The notes below the pieces were generated by a model, which saw only the letters and a program-made list of their open reading frames with translations, did no database searches and was not told the DNA's origin. 64,000 bases of DNA from Marvania coccoides (Eukaryota > Chlorophyta > Trebouxiophyceae > Chlorellales > Chlorellaceae): the NCBI GenBank assembly GCA_963854735.1, contig OY978108.1, positions 310,001 to 374,000 of the forward strand. Reading direction: 5' to 3'. The translations under genes and the position numbers were made by a program. Every line of letters starts with the position of its first letter. Position 1 is the first letter of the stretch. Positions 10,882-22,330 of this stretch are shown in pieces.

Positions 10882-12125
10882 ATGCACGTGCGTGGGGCTC
10901 CTTTTTTGGCCCACCGACTTGCAAATCATCTTTTCACCCTCGCTCCACGCGTTTCCCCTGCCACAACGCCTCGCATTTTTGTCAGCGCGCCAAGGCCGTT
11001 CACAGCTACCACGTTTCGCTCAGCCGAAGCCAAGAAGATGGGCAATCTGCTGTCTCGTGCTGGAAAAAACGACGCTGGCCAGGCAGAGCCTGACTTGTGG
11101 ATCGTGGTGGGGCTGGGCAACCCTGGGCCTCGTTATGAAGACACCCGGCACAACGTGGGCTTCATGGTCGTTGACGCCATGGCTATGGAGGCTGGCGTGA
11201 AGACCGACCGCCTACAGGCCAACTGTGCCGTCGGCAGGGGCAGACTTTTCGATAAAAAAGTGCTCTTCGCCAAGCCCATGACGTGAGTAATCTCTTTGAG
11301 TTCGGCTTATGAACAGCTTTTAATTTTCTTGAAACTTATGAAATAATTCAGGCCAAGCAGTGATTGATTATTTTTTTCACCCGTCCATTTTTCTGTATTT
11401 TTGTTTGTCATCCCAATGTTGAACTCTTATTACTCGTTAAACATCGATGCACAGCAACACGCCCCTCCTCACGCCTCCCTTTCTTTTTCATTCTCCCTTT
11501 CTTTTACAGTTTTATGAACGTCTCTGGCGAGGGCGTCATCAAGCTGTCAAAGTACTACGGCGTGCCCCCCCAGCAGATCATCGTCGTCTACGACGACCTC
11601 GACACCGCCGTGGCCACCGTCAGGCTGCGCGGCAAAGGCGGGCACGGCGGCCACAACGGCATTCGATCCCTCATCCAACACCTCGGCACCAACGAATTTC
11701 CGCGAGTGAAGGTTGGAATCGGCCGCCCGCGGGAGGGGATGCAGGTGGCGTCCTACGTGCTGCAGAACTTCAGCAAGCCCGAGCGGGAGCTGATCGACGA
11801 GGCGGTGAGAACGGCTTCGGATGCCGTGAAGGCAGCGTTGGTTTTGGGGGTGGAGAAGGCGGTCTCAGGGGTGCGGGTGGACGCGAATGGGCAGCCGGTG
11901 GCGCCCAAAATGCCGCACCAGAACGGCAAAGGGATTAAACAGCCCAAGGGGCCTAGAGCAGGCGGAGCAGCAGCAGGGAAGGAAACGGGGAAAGCAGCAG
12001 GAGCAGAGCCTCAGCAGGGTGTGAAAGTGGTGGAGAAAGAGGTGAAGCAGACGGAGCCGATGGCAGCGTTGGGGGCGGCATTGGCAGCAGCAGCAGCAGC
12101 GCAGAATAGCACTCCACAGCAATAA
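10882..12125 (+). CDS. PTH: Peptidyl-tRNA hydrolase (bacterial Pth type), organellar, with C-terminal extension
   Basis: Two exons, 10882-11282 and 11510-12125, giving 338 aa. The enzyme frees tRNA from stalled peptidyl-tRNA. Signature stretches are [18 protein letters not shown] with the catalytic His, KPMTFMN across the splice, [15 protein letters not shown] and [10 protein letters not shown]. The first 50 residues are basic and Ser/Thr/Ala-rich, suggesting a plastid or mitochondrial leader. A second in-frame ATG starts just before the mature domain (MGNLLSRAG). About 90 C-terminal residues are Lys/Ala/Gln-rich low complexity, well beyond the usual 190-residue core. Bacterial-type Pth in algae serves organelle translation; the compartment is inferred. 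Confidence 0.92.
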
Positions 12126-12372
12126 TATTTTCGTCTTCGATTGATTAATAATATTACAACGTTTGATTTGATTTTTTAAACGGTGCATCCTTAAAAACTG
12201 CGTGCTGTGTACTCTTGAAAATCGCTGAAAACAGTAAGAAAGGAGGCTGAAACTGAAAAAGGAACGATAATAAAAATTTACTTAACTAGCTCTTTTCCCT
12301 CTGGCCCAGGGCCGCACTATTTTATTGACTGTCGTATAGAATTGACTGTGTACTTCTCAACTAACCACCACT

Positions 12373-14817
12373 TCACTCACCCATCGATGCCTCGCTCTCC
12401 CACACGTCCTCTCGGTCCTGAGCCAGCATTCCAGCCACCCTATCCTTCAAATTCTTTTTCACCGGCGCTTTCTTCTTCCCCCGGCCCAGCAGCTCCGTGA
12501 GCAGCCCGCCCGCCTCTTCTTCGGGCTCGTCAGCCTCCTCTCCCGACTCCTCCGCCTCCCACACCACCAGCCGCCGCTGCCGCAGCTGCTGCACGCGCTG
12601 CGCTTGGCGCCACTTGGCCGCAGCAGGGGGCAGATCTAAAGAATGTGCAGTAAGAGAATCCGCCAGGTAGTCACCCACAGTGACACGCGCTGGTGCGGAG
12701 GGAGCGCCAGCCCCCATTTGACCCGGCTTCTGCTGCTGTGGGAGCTGCTGCTGCTGTTGTTGGTTGCTGCTTGAAAACGCAGGAGAAGAACGAAGCTCTC
12801 GCCGTGGTGGCGCCTGCTGCGAGGAAGAGGGAGAGGGAGGGATGCCCGTGCCCCCACGCTGCAAGCGCTGCGGTTGCTGCTGCTGCTGCTGAGGCACCGA
12901 AGTGGGCGGCGTTGGCCGTGCTCCAGCGGCAGCCCCACTGCTGTTGGCTTTGCCGGTGAAGAAAGAAGGGGCCTTGATTGTGGGAGGAGGCCCCATTCTT
13001 TGCGCTTGCTGCTGCTGCTGCTGCTGCTGCTGAGGAGGCTGTGAAGGCCCTGCTCCTGTTCCAGCTGCTGTCACCGCCTCTTCCGCAGAATTTGCGGCGT
13101 CAGAAGAAGAAGGCGCAGCAGCGGCAGCGGGGCGCCGGCCTTTCGCCCCTCCAGCCATCGCCGACAGCAGTCCCCAGTTGCTGGGGGACATGCGCGTCTG
13201 CATTTTGCGGAGCGGGGGGGGAGCCGCCGGCTGCGGCGGTGGCGGCGTGCTGCGAGTCACCGCTCCTGCCACCATCGCAGGCAGCTGCTCTCGCCTACTA
13301 CTCACAGGGGCAGCAGCTGAGGCCCCAGAGGCAGCGCACACCGCGTCAGGGGCGCGCAGCACCAGCAGCGTCACTTCTACTTGCACTGAAGTCGCTGAAA
13401 AAGACCCGTTGCCGCTGCTTTTTGCTTTCTTTTCCACCTTTCCACCTGCTGCTGACAGAGGCTCAATGCACAGCACGAACTCGTCGCAGAAGCCACCAGT
13501 CAACGTCCGCAGCGCTCCCGCTGCGGCCTGCCCCGCTGCTCGCACCGCGCGCTTCTCCCCTTCCGGCGATTGCCGGCCTTCAAGGGCCGCCACCACGCCG
13601 GACGCCTGCGCAAACGGCTGCGACGCCGGCGGCAGATTGATGCAACACAGCACCGCCGTCGCCCGCTCCAAAGCGCCGTCTAAAAACGGGCTCTCGGCGG
13701 CGGCAGCGACCGCGTCTGACGCCAGGTGCTGCAGCGCCTTCACCGCGCCCAGGGCGTGCGCTGCGGCCGCCGGCAGCGTGGCCTGCCCCCGCCCCAGCAC
13801 AGCGGTGCCCGGGCAAGTGAGAAGCTGCTGCAAGGGAGGGGAAATGAGGCGCTTGAAGTGCCGCATGTCCCGGCCGTGCCACATCAACGCCCCGCGGGAG
13901 CTCTTCAGCAGCTCCTGTGCTTGCACCGCTTGCAGCACCGATCGCGCGGTGTGCTCTAGGGCGTTGTCCGCTATGTCTGTGGCTTCAGACACCGTCAGTT
14001 GGCTGTCTCCAAAGGCCTGCAGCAGCACCTCCTGCTCCGTCACCGCCACCAAGTGCGCTTGCGCCTCCAGTGCCGCCACCAGCGCCCGCGCCTGCTCCGC
14101 CTTGGCGGGACCTTCAAAGGCGAACGGCGCGGTGACCGCCACCACCGTGAAGTGCCCCGCAGCGCGCAGCGCAGACACCACCTGCAGCAGCAGCGTGGGG
14201 CCGCCGGCGATGGCGGCAGCGGAGGCGAGCACAAACGCCACGCCGCCATCAGCACTGCCAATGTTGCCGCGGCCGCCCGCGTCGGAGGCGGTGCGCCCCA
14301 CAATTGCCGCTAAATCCTCCGCCGACACCGGACCTCCTCCGTTTGAATCCTCAACCCTTCCTCCACCGCTGCTGTCTTTAGAGATCAACACCCCTCTCGC
14401 AAAGCTCACGCTGTCCAGCACATTTTTGTCGGTATCCAGGCACCACACGTCGTCCCCGAAGGAGGCCAGGGAGTCGTGGGCCAGCAGGCGCTGCAGAGCA
14501 GCTGCCCCTCGGCTTCCCACACCGATGAGTTTAACATCGATACTGCCTTCGCCCCCTGCTGCGTCTTCCTGCTGGGAGACAGGCGCTGCACGCGCTGCAG
14601 GGTGACTGCGGCAGGGTGCAGCGGAGAAGGAGGCTGAGCGTGGCAGCTGGCTGCCTGGGCGGGGGCGGCCGAGGGACTGAGGACCGTTTGGCAGTCGGTG
14701 CCGCTTTGAGAAGGCTGCCAGGCGGTGGGCGGGCTGGATTGTGGGCGGGGAGAGACGCAAGAAGGATGTGGCTCTTGGGGTGGTCGAAGAAGCGCGATGA
14801 AGACACGGCTGCTGCAT
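12373..14817 (-). CDS. Divergent FtsZ-like protein without a GTP-binding signature, plastid-targeted
   Basis: A single exon of 814 aa with about 85 Arg/Ser/Pro-rich residues of transit-peptide type. Residues about 93-300 follow the FtsZ fold. DVKLIGVGSRGAAALQRL aligns with the first strand and G loop. VVAVTAPFAFEGPAKAEQA matches the FtsZ segment TKPFxFEG, and SEATDIADNALEH the following helix. The tubulin/FtsZ signature (GGGTGTG) is replaced by SAAAIAGG. The T7 synergy loop (NxDFAD) is replaced by GRDMRHFKR. GTP binding and hydrolysis are therefore doubtful. The C-terminal half is Gln/Ala/Pro low complexity and ends in an acidic tail. ARC3 of plants is also a degenerate FtsZ-like plastid division regulator, but its MORN repeats are absent here. 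Confidence 0.72.
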   Translation of the reverse strand: MQQPCLHRASSTTPRATSFLRLSPPTIQPAHRLAAFSKRHRLPNGPQSLGRPRPGSQLPRSASFSAAPCRSHPAARAAPVSQQEDAAGGEGSIDVKLIGVGSRGAAALQRLLAHDSLASFGDDVWCLDTDKNVLDSVSFARGVLISKDSSGGGRVEDSNGGGPVSAEDLAAIVGRTASDAGGRGNIGSADGGVAFVLASAAAIAGGPTLLLQVVSALRAAGHFTVVAVTAPFAFEGPAKAEQARALVAALEAQAHLVAVTEQEVLLQAFGDSQLTVSEATDIADNALEHTARSVLQAVQAQELLKSSRGALMWHGRDMRHFKRLISPPLQQLLTCPGTAVLGRGQATLPAAAAHALGAVKALQHLASDAVAAAAESPFLDGALERATAVLCCINLPPASQPFAQASGVVAALEGRQSPEGEKRAVRAAGQAAAGALRTLTGGFCDEFVLCIEPLSAAGGKVEKKAKSSGNGSFSATSVQVEVTLLVLRAPDAVCAASGASAAAPVSSRREQLPAMVAGAVTRSTPPPPQPAAPPPLRKMQTRMSPSNWGLLSAMAGGAKGRRPAAAAAPSSSDAANSAEEAVTAAGTGAGPSQPPQQQQQQQQQAQRMGPPPTIKAPSFFTGKANSSGAAAGARPTPPTSVPQQQQQQPQRLQRGGTGIPPSPSSSQQAPPRRELRSSPAFSSSNQQQQQQLPQQQKPGQMGAGAPSAPARVTVGDYLADSLTAHSLDLPPAAAKWRQAQRVQQLRQRRLVVWEAEESGEEADEPEEEAGGLLTELLGRGKKKAPVKKNLKDRVAGMLAQDREDVWESEASMGE

Positions 14818-15000
14818 TGTTTTGTGGTCGTTGGAAAATTTTCTCTCGGAACGTTTAAATAACAGGTAGCTAGGCAGATGCTTGCGCGCCGGTGTAAGGT
14901 GGGAAACACTTGAAGGCAGGGATAGAGACTTGAAGGCGGTCCTTTTGGTAGAGGCTAGGTAAGAAAGCTGGGTTCCTGTATTTTATTTTTTCGTGATTTC

Positions 15001-15755
15001 TTATTTTCCGATGTCTTTCATAAACGTTTGGGGGTCAGGGACCGCGCCGGTGAACTGTGCGCCCGAAAAATCAAACCCTGGGTGCTCCGCCTGGAAGCGC
15101 TCTAGCATAAGCCGCTTCTGGTCGGTCTCACGCTCCGCAGCGCTCACTTCGTGGCCCGGAACAACGCAAGTCCAGGTGGCGCCCTCTTCTGCTTTGGTGA
15201 GAGCTATGTGCAGCTCGCCGTCCTCTGGAAAATTTCAATAGATAGAGGTGAAAAATCGTGAAATTTAAAAGTAAATTGAGGGGAAAATGGCCCCCAGGGG
15301 GGAGATTTTTTTATTTTTTTTTTAACTTGCCGAGAGTCCACAGTGAGTCGGAGGCCTTGACAGCTCCCCACAGGTCCTTCTGCACGCGTCAGAGGGTTGT
15401 GGTGAGTGTGAGAAAGGGTTTGAGAATGAAAGAGAAAGGCTAACACACACAAAAAAGGTGCACATCTCACATTCAGGTATGGAGGGTTGCCCTTGATGCC
15501 CACGCTGATGTGCCGGGGTGCAATTTGAACGTCCAGATTCTTGCCCCGCACGCCTTGGGGTACCTGGATGTAGACGTTGACCTCGCTGCGGACAGAAGAC
15601 GCGAAAACAGTTGAAAAAACAGCTCGAAAGGAAGCAAAATTCGAAGACAGGCGTTGCGGTGAGGCAGACCTGAAGCTCTGGTCCCAGGTATATACTGTTT
15701 GTCCGTTGGCAACGTAGCTGTGGCGGTCTCCTTCGGCAGCGGCGAGCTTGTCCAT
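15001..15755 (-). CDS. NUDCD2: NudC domain-containing protein 2 (CS-domain co-chaperone)
   Basis: Four exons: 15755-15670, 15585-15471, 15379-15331 and 15224-15001, giving 157 aa, the same length as human NUDCD2. The third intron has a GC donor (CTCG then GCAAGT at 15330) and is needed to join SDSLWTL to EDGELHI. The CS fold shows YTWDQS, SEVNVYIQVPQGV, SVGIKG and LWTLEDGELHIAL. The family-typical C terminus is RLMLERFQAEHPGFDFSGAQ. NUDCD2 proteins assist Hsp90 and stabilise LIS1/dynein regulators. The chosen ATG is the first in its exon and leaves a normal-length protein. It is divergent with the glycerol-3-phosphate dehydrogenase gene. Confidence 0.87.
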
Positions 15756-16182
15756 GAGCTGGCTTTGACAGCCTGTGATTTAAAATTGAAAACGTTTGCA
15801 AAAGCAGCAGAGCGAGTAACAGGGAGCGGCTCGTGATAAAGCTGTGAAAATCGTTTATAAAATATGCATTGGACGCTCCTCGCTTTGCCGAACACTTTGA
15901 TTTTTTCGCTTTTCAAAATTCGAAATGAAAAAGAAAATTATTTGGCAGCACTGCGTTTCGCTGCGTGCAAACATCACAGCAGTGCGATACTTGTTGCTTG
16001 TGCATTCGGAACAGAAGGCGTCACCACATGCCGCCTCAATAGCCGCAATATTTTTACTGATAGGAATTGAATTACTTTCAATTTTCACAGCTGCTGCACT
16101 GTTTATTAAAATTAAATCCAGGATCTTTGAGCCACATTAACGCATTACCGAACGCTGGCGGCCCGTGCGACGCATTCTCCGA
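15756..16182. promoter_or_regulatory. Divergent spacer between NUDCD2 and glycerol-3-phosphate dehydrogenase
   Basis: This 427-bp AT-rich spacer between two start codons has open frames without coding character. It presumably carries both promoters. No specific site was recognised. Confidence 0.4.
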
Positions 16183-18068
16183 ATGGCGCTGCATCTACTA
16201 GGCAATTTCCCCATAAATCGCAGCTCGGCGCCGGCTGGGCCATCGCTGAACCGCCCCCCGCAGCCGCTGTCCATCCGAAGACACCCTCGCCTGTGTTCCG
16301 GGGCGGTAGACCGCGCCGCGGCATCGACCCCTCAGCCAATCGCTACCCATCTCAGAGATGCCCCACCAGTGGACTCCCTCGACCACCTCCGGCAATCAGA
16401 CCTGGAAACAGCAAGCAGCGCCCCGTTACGACCTCCCCTGCCCGCCATTCGCGGCCCTGCAGCCGTGGCAGACTGTTTGCAGAAGTTAAAATCTGACGTC
16501 AATGAAACAGCTTTGAGAGTCGCCCAGCAGCAGCAGCAGCCAGCCACCGCGGCCACGGCCATCGCCGGCACCAGAACCAGCGAACCTCACCCCAAATTGG
16601 CCACGAAACCCACCCGAAAACGCAGCAAAAACGAGCGAATTGAAGAGGCAGTGACTCGTGCTGTGGCAAAGCACTCAGCGGAAGCTTCTGCGGCCGTGGC
16701 GGGCGCTGCGACGGTGGACGTGGCCGCGGACCCCCGCATGTACACCCCAGAGGAGCGCAAACGCATTCGCGCGTCCTGGAAGCGCCTCATGCGATGGTCT
16801 AAGAGCCTGCGCACGCGAGAAGCCGCCGCCGCCGCTGAGCGCAAGCTCGAGAAGGTGGTGGTGTTCGGCGGGGGGAGCTTTGGCACGGCCATGGGGGTAT
16901 CGTTGGCCCGCGAGCACCCGCAGCTGCAGGTGTCGTTGCTGCTGCGAGACGCCTACTTGTGTCGGGACATCAACTCCTCCCACCGTAACACACGCTACCT
17001 CTCCGACTTTGAGCTGCCGCACAATGTTACGGCGACCACGTCCGCGGCGGAGGCCATCGCGGGCGCGCAGTACGCCATCCACGCCGTGCCGGTGCAGCAC
17101 TCTCGAGCGTTTCTCACCGCCATTAAAGACCTGCTGCCGCCCACGCTGCCCATCATCTCGGTGTCAAAGGGGGTGGAAGTGGCAACCGGCCAGGTCATGT
17201 CCGACCTCATTCCTTCAGCTTTAGGCCGCAAACAGCCTACCGCATTCCTGTCGGGACCTTCATTTGCCACAGAGGTCATGATGTCGCGCCCTACGGGCAT
17301 TGTGGCTGCCTCCAAGGACCGCGCACTGGCGCGCGACGTGCAAAAGCTGTTTGCCTCCCCCACGATGCGGGTCAACACCTCCAATGATGTCATCGGCGTT
17401 GAAGTGTGCGGTGCGCTGAAAAACGTGCTGGCCATCGCGGCCGGCATCGTGGAGGGGCTGGACCTGGGGAACAACGCCATGGCGGCGTTGGTGGCGCAGG
17501 GGTGCGCGGAAATTCGGTGGTTATCGCTGAAAATGGGGGCAAAAGCGGAGACGATCAGCGGTCTGAGTGGGCTGGGAGACATTATGCTGACGTGCTACGG
17601 CAGCTTGAGTCGGAATAGGTCGGTGGGGGTGAAGCTGGGGCGCGGAGAGGCCCTGGCGGACATCCTTTCCTCCTCCTCCCAGGTCAGTTGACGAGATTTT
17701 TGATGAAAGTAAATATTGCTGCGCTTTTTGAGTGGCGTTGTCGTTTTCTTTTTGTAGTTCTCCTCGTCTCGTCGATTACTTATTTACCCTTCATTACTCG
17801 GAAACTGTTGCTTCATCATGTTTCTTGCGTTCCCTTCCATCATCGGTCAACGCTCAGTTCACCTGGTTCACTGGCGCCTAGCTCTTTTCTCTCCCTCTTT
17901 CAGATAGCCGAGGGCGTGGCGACCGCAGGGGTGGTGGTCTCCCTGGCCAGAAAGTACAGAGTGGAGCTTCCAGTGCTGACAGCGGTGGCCCAGGTCCTCA
18001 ATGGCCATATCAGCGCCGCAGAAGCGGTGGCGGAAATAATGATGCTACCGCAGGTGGAAGAGCGGTAA
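16183..18068 (+). CDS. NAD(P)-dependent glycerol-3-phosphate dehydrogenase (GpsA type), probably plastid
   Basis: Two exons, 16183-17682 and 17904-18068, giving 554 aa. The enzyme reduces dihydroxyacetone phosphate to glycerol-3-phosphate for glycerolipid synthesis. Core motifs are the Rossmann loop VVVFGGGSFGTAMG, YAIHAVPVQ, SVSKGVE, LSGPSFATEV, the substrate Lys region GVEVCGALKNVLAIAAG, NNAMAALVAQG and SGLGDIMLTC. The core is preceded by roughly 220 residues rich in Ala, Pro, Arg and Gln (with a Q5 run). That is much longer than a normal transit peptide, so part may be a spacer or regulatory region. An upstream in-frame GTG at 16165 exists, but the ATG at 16183 is the natural start. The last 54 residues complete the C-terminal helices after a 221-nt intron. 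Confidence 0.92.
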
Positions 18069-18689
18069 CGGGCTGACACTACATGGCCACGCGTTTGCAG
18101 GCAAGACGATGATGCCCGAAGAGTCGCGGAGACAGCGCGATGATTGACTTATCATACCGGCAAGCATGCGGGCCGGGAGTCCCTCCCCCCTTCTGTGTAC
18201 TCAAGGAGCAATGGAGGGAGGGAGTGGCGCCGGTGTGACCAATACCGAGAGAACGAAAGAGATATAGAGAGAATGAGCTGCCTAGTGTATGTTTTTATCA
18301 TTAATTAAATTGGAGCGGGTTTTGATGCCGCCATTTTTTCCCTTCAGTCTGCTTTAAATGACGCTGTGCCACCTAGAGTATACAGTATTGACTTGCCGTT
18401 TTTCCCCTCGTTTTTCTAGCTCACACGATTTTGACATTTTGACATCAAATGGTTTTTGAGTATTTTTCTTCCCTCTTAAATTTTTAAAAATGTCTTTCTC
18501 ACTCCCCCATGCTTCATCTTCTTCATACGTGAACTGAAAACCAAAGGTTTGTAACCCATTATTTAATTACTCAATACTTACAAGTACCTCTGCTCCTTAA
18601 AGACTGAAAACTGGGAAGCGCAGCGAGCCGTTCACTTGAAAAAAGAGCAAAAAATGAATAAAATGTAAAAATAATCATCAGAATTGCCA
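18069..18689. other. Convergent spacer between glycerol-3-phosphate dehydrogenase and release factor 1
   Basis: About 620 bp of AT-rich sequence holding both 3' UTRs. No supported gene, repeat or RNA was seen. Confidence 0.6.
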
Positions 18690-20304
18690 TCATGCTTTGG
18701 CGCTCTCTGCAAGCTCCCTCAGCTGCTCCTGCTGGTCCATCATGGCCATGGTCTGGATGCCCTCGTCAATGCCGCCCTCCATCACTTTATTCAAGTCATA
18801 GTTGACTTTGCTGCGGTGGTCGGTCATGCGGGTGTCCTTGTAGTTGTAGGTCTTGATCTTCTCGGAGCGAGACCCGGTGCCGACCTGCCAGGAAAAGGAA
18901 GAAAAGCGTTGATAAAAAAAATAAAAAAAATGGTAGGATACAACACGCCCAATACCGGGGGGGGAAGAGCTTGGTTTTTGGATTGTAATCGGCAATAGCG
19001 AAAAGCTTCATATTGAAGGCATGTTCCATAATTCGTATCTTGATCTCTTAATTAAGCGCTGACCTGTGACCGTCTTGCTGCCGCCACCTCGCTGCGCTGC
19101 TTCTCCAGCTCCAGCTCAAACAGCTTGGAGCGCAGCAACGCCAGCGCTCGCTCCTTGTTGCGCCCCTGCGAGCGCTCCTCCTGGCAGAAAATCCGAATGC
19201 CGGTGGGCTTGTGGAACAGATCGATCGCCGTCTCTACTTTGTTGACGTTTTGGCCGCCGGCGCCTGAAGCCCTGGCCGTAGACAGCTCAATGTCTTTAGG
19301 GTCGATTTTCACGTCCACATCGTCAGCTTCGGGCATAATGGCGACCGTGGCGGTGGAGGTGTGAACCCTGCCTGCAGTTTCCGTTGAGGGGACCCGCTGC
19401 ACCCGATGCACGCCGCTCTCGTACTTCAGCTTGCTATACACCCTGCGGAATTCGTCGAGGAATGAAAAATTAGGGGTGTGTAGAAGGTAAACAAGGCAAT
19501 AGTTCTATAGATAATTTATGATAATGTTGGGTAAATAATATGTGCCAGAACCCACTTTTGGCCGGTGATTTGGAGAATGCATTCCTTGTAGCCTCCAGCT
19601 TCAGCAGAGGACTCGCTGATGAGCGACACCTTCCACCCCTGCGTGTCGGCGTACTTTTGGTACATTCGAATGAGGTCCGCAGCCCACAGCGCCGCCTCTT
19701 CGCCGCCCGTACCAGCGCGCACCTCCAGCATCGTGTTTTTATCGTCCAAAGGGTCTTTCGGTAGCAGCAGCACCTTCAGTTTCTCCCCCTGGTCCTCCAA
19801 CGCTGACGCCAACATGTCCACCTCCTCCTGCGCCAATTCCACCATCTCCACGTCCCCCTCCGACTCCCGCAGCATCTCTTTGGCGTCCGACAGCCGCCGC
19901 TGCGTCTCTTTGTACTCCCGGAAGGCTTCCACGGCATCTTGGATGTCGGACACCGCCCGGACCAGGCGCTGGTACTCTGTGGGGTTGCCAGACACGTCGG
20001 GATCGGCCATGCGCGTCTGCAGCTCATCGAAGCTGCGCTCGGTGTCCTCGAGCTTGGCGAGCACGTAGGGGTCCTGTTTGTGAGAGAAAATTGGAGTAGT
20101 TTTTGTTTTGTGTTCAGGCCATGATACAATTGGGAGGGGTAAGAAGCTGTTGAAAAGGTGCGCGCGTTTACTCACTGCTGCAGCGGTGATGACGGCGATA
20201 CGGCGCGCTGGGCGGAGGAGCAGCGAGGCTTTCAATGATAAAGTTCGGCCGTGCACGGCGGCGGCACTCGCTATCCCATGTGGACGAGCAGTTGTGAACG
20301 CCAT
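18690..20304 (-). CDS. PRFA1: Organellar peptide chain release factor 1
   Basis: Four exons: 20304-20176, 20073-19556, 19442-19064 and 18884-18690, giving 406 aa. It ends translation at UAA/UAG codons. The domain order is normal: an N-terminal coiled-coil domain, then [31 protein letters not shown], the stop-reading tripeptide PST (234-236), and the peptidyl-hydrolysis GGQ at 278-280 within [14 protein letters not shown]. The end is [21 protein letters not shown]. Release factor 1 (PxT type, not the SPF of RF2) is clear. The 43-residue first exon is Ala/Arg/Thr-rich and looks like a plastid or mitochondrial leader. A plastid form like Arabidopsis APG3 is the preferred reading. The ATG at 20304 was chosen over an upstream in-frame TTG. 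Confidence 0.92.
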
Positions 20305-20590
20305 ATTATTGTGGATAATTCCAACAGAAAAACTTTCAAAGTGATCGTTATCCAAATTGAATTGAAAATTTGCAAAGTGCTTCTCTTATTGAAACGCCAC
20401 TTTTTCAAATTCAAACAATGAGTGCGTGCAATACGAAATCAAAAAAAATAAACGTACGTCTTCCCTAGACACAGCTCCGGGTTGGGCAAAAGCTGTCGTA
20501 AAAAAAAAACGCGTCAAATAAAATCCCTCAAACCTTATTTATTCTTTTATAAAAAACCATAGACATTAGATCTCTATCTCAACATCCATC

Positions 20591-22330
20591 ATGGCAGCTC
20601 CCGCCGGGAGGGCTCGGCAACCACACATCTCTGACCAATTTTTCAAGATCTTCGTCGTTTTATCGCTCTTCCAGCTGGTGGACGCCAAAACAACGCGCCG
20701 TAGGCTTCTACAGAGTGAGTTAAGCAGCGCACGTGCGTCGTAATATCATATTTTTCAACGTCCGCGTCCCACCTACCGCTGAACTAACGCTGGACTCTTT
20801 CCTCAACCCTCCACAGGCTCTCTTCCCTCTTCCTCTGCCTCCAAAAGCAGCCCTGGGTACTACACGTTCTACGCAATTTCCCCCCCCAGCGGCGCCCTCT
20901 ATTCCTGGGGCGAGGAACTGGCTTCAACTACCGGGGCTGTGGAGCTCACTCCCAGGCTTTTCAATGCAGGCCCTTGGGCGCAGGTGGGCGCAGGGCTGCG
21001 CTACGCCTGCGCGCTGGACACCGCTGGCACTGCTTCATGCTGGGGGGCTGGCTCAGCGGGGGAGCTGGGCTCTGGCAATTTGACAGCCAACAATCCAGCG
21101 CCAACGCCCGTGCAGACCGACGTCAGTTTCCAACAACTCTCTGTGGGCGGCAGCCACGTGTGTGGCGTGACCACTGACAGCAAGCTGATTTGCTGGGGAG
21201 AGAGCGGCGGCGCTGGGACGAGTTCTGACGTCGGCATCCCTACGGCTGTGGCTGGCGCAGACTGGAACGCCGTGTCGTGCGGCAACGGACAGACGTGTGC
21301 GACGAAATCTGACGCATCGCTGTGGTGCTGGGGCGCAAACAACTACCACCAATCCTCGCCTTCAAACGAGACCACGCTCACAGCTCCCACGCAGGTGCCT
21401 GGAGAGTGGGCCAGCGTGAGCTGCGGCGATCAGTACACTCTTGCGGTGAAATCTGACGGCACAGCCATGGGATGGGGCCTGTCTGAGAGCGTGGACGCGT
21501 TGTTTGCCATAGGCGGCATGCTGGGCAACGGCAAACCCATGTGCTACAACCCTGAGACCGAGAAATTCTGCAGCGCCGTGGTGGAATCATCCCCAGATCC
21601 TAACAACGAGGCTACTACTAATCCTGACGACGAATATGAAGGGTTTGATTATGGCGGTGGCGACTCCGATTTCTCTTCCTTTCAAGCCGAGCCTGTGGCC
21701 GTGGCGGGCGGCTTTAAGTTCTCCAGCGTCTCCGCTGGCGGCGCAATTTCGTGCGGCGTGGAGCTTGGCAGCGGGCGAGGCCTGTGCTGGGGGTATACCA
21801 CGGGAGAAGCCACCGCTGCTGGGTCACCTATGACGAACACCCCAGTTCCTATTGCTAATTATACAGCCGCCGCTGTGTGGGAGTCAATTGCGGTTGGGTT
21901 TAGCAACGCCCGCTGCGGGTTTCAGAGCGACCAGTCGCTGTGGTGCTGGGGCCGTGTGGACTACAACTGCGAGGGGGAGTGCCCCATCGGCGACGGAACC
22001 GCCCAAAACAGTGCAGTACCCAAGAAAGTGCTGCTCCCGCAGACTGACACGCCTGCTGCACCGCCGCCTTCTGGAGGACTGGGGGCGACAACTCCGCGAG
22101 TCCCGCCTGCGACGCCTTCCCTCTCGCCGCCCGCCTCTCCCGAGCTACCTTCCCCTGCTAAATCGCCTTCCCTCCTGCCGCTATCATCTCCCAGTCTTTC
22201 CACCACCTCTCCTGGCGTGAATTCATTTTCAAGCCCTTCGCCTGCTGCTCCCTCGAGCTCTGCTGCGGTAGCTGCTATGTGTGAACGGGTGGGAGTCGCG
22301 ATGGCGTTTGCAGGGGCAGTTCTTTTCTAA
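20591..22330 (+). CDS. Secreted RCC1-like repeat protein, probably a GPI-anchored surface protein
   Basis: Two exons, 20591-20714 and 20817-22330, giving 545 aa. Residues about 16-35 are a hydrophobic signal segment (FFKIFVVLSLFQLVDA). Residues about 55-420 hold RCC1-type beta-propeller repeats of the cysteine-bearing extracellular kind. Examples are ASCWGAG, KLICWGE, SLWCWGAN, GRGLCWGY and SLWCWGRV, with paired Cys in each blade. A Pro/Ser stalk follows (SPPASPELPSPAKSPS), resembling hydroxyproline-rich wall proteins of green algae. The end is a short hydrophobic tail (GVAMAFAGAVLF), as expected for GPI attachment. Nuclear RCC1 (a Ran exchange factor) has neither a signal peptide nor these cysteines, so that role is unlikely. 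The ligand is unknown. It is divergent from release factor 1 with 286 bp between starts. Confidence 0.8.

Noticed and set aside
13178..14605. Long plus-strand frame (475 codons) opposite the FtsZ-like gene
   Set aside because: It is Ala/Ser/Thr/Cys low complexity produced by the complement of a GC-rich exon. The minus strand has the conserved FtsZ blocks and a transit peptide.
16658..17224. Arg/Ser-rich plus-strand frame overlapping glycerol-3-phosphate dehydrogenase
   Set aside because: It is a frame-shifted shadow of the enzyme, whose motifs are clear in the other frame.
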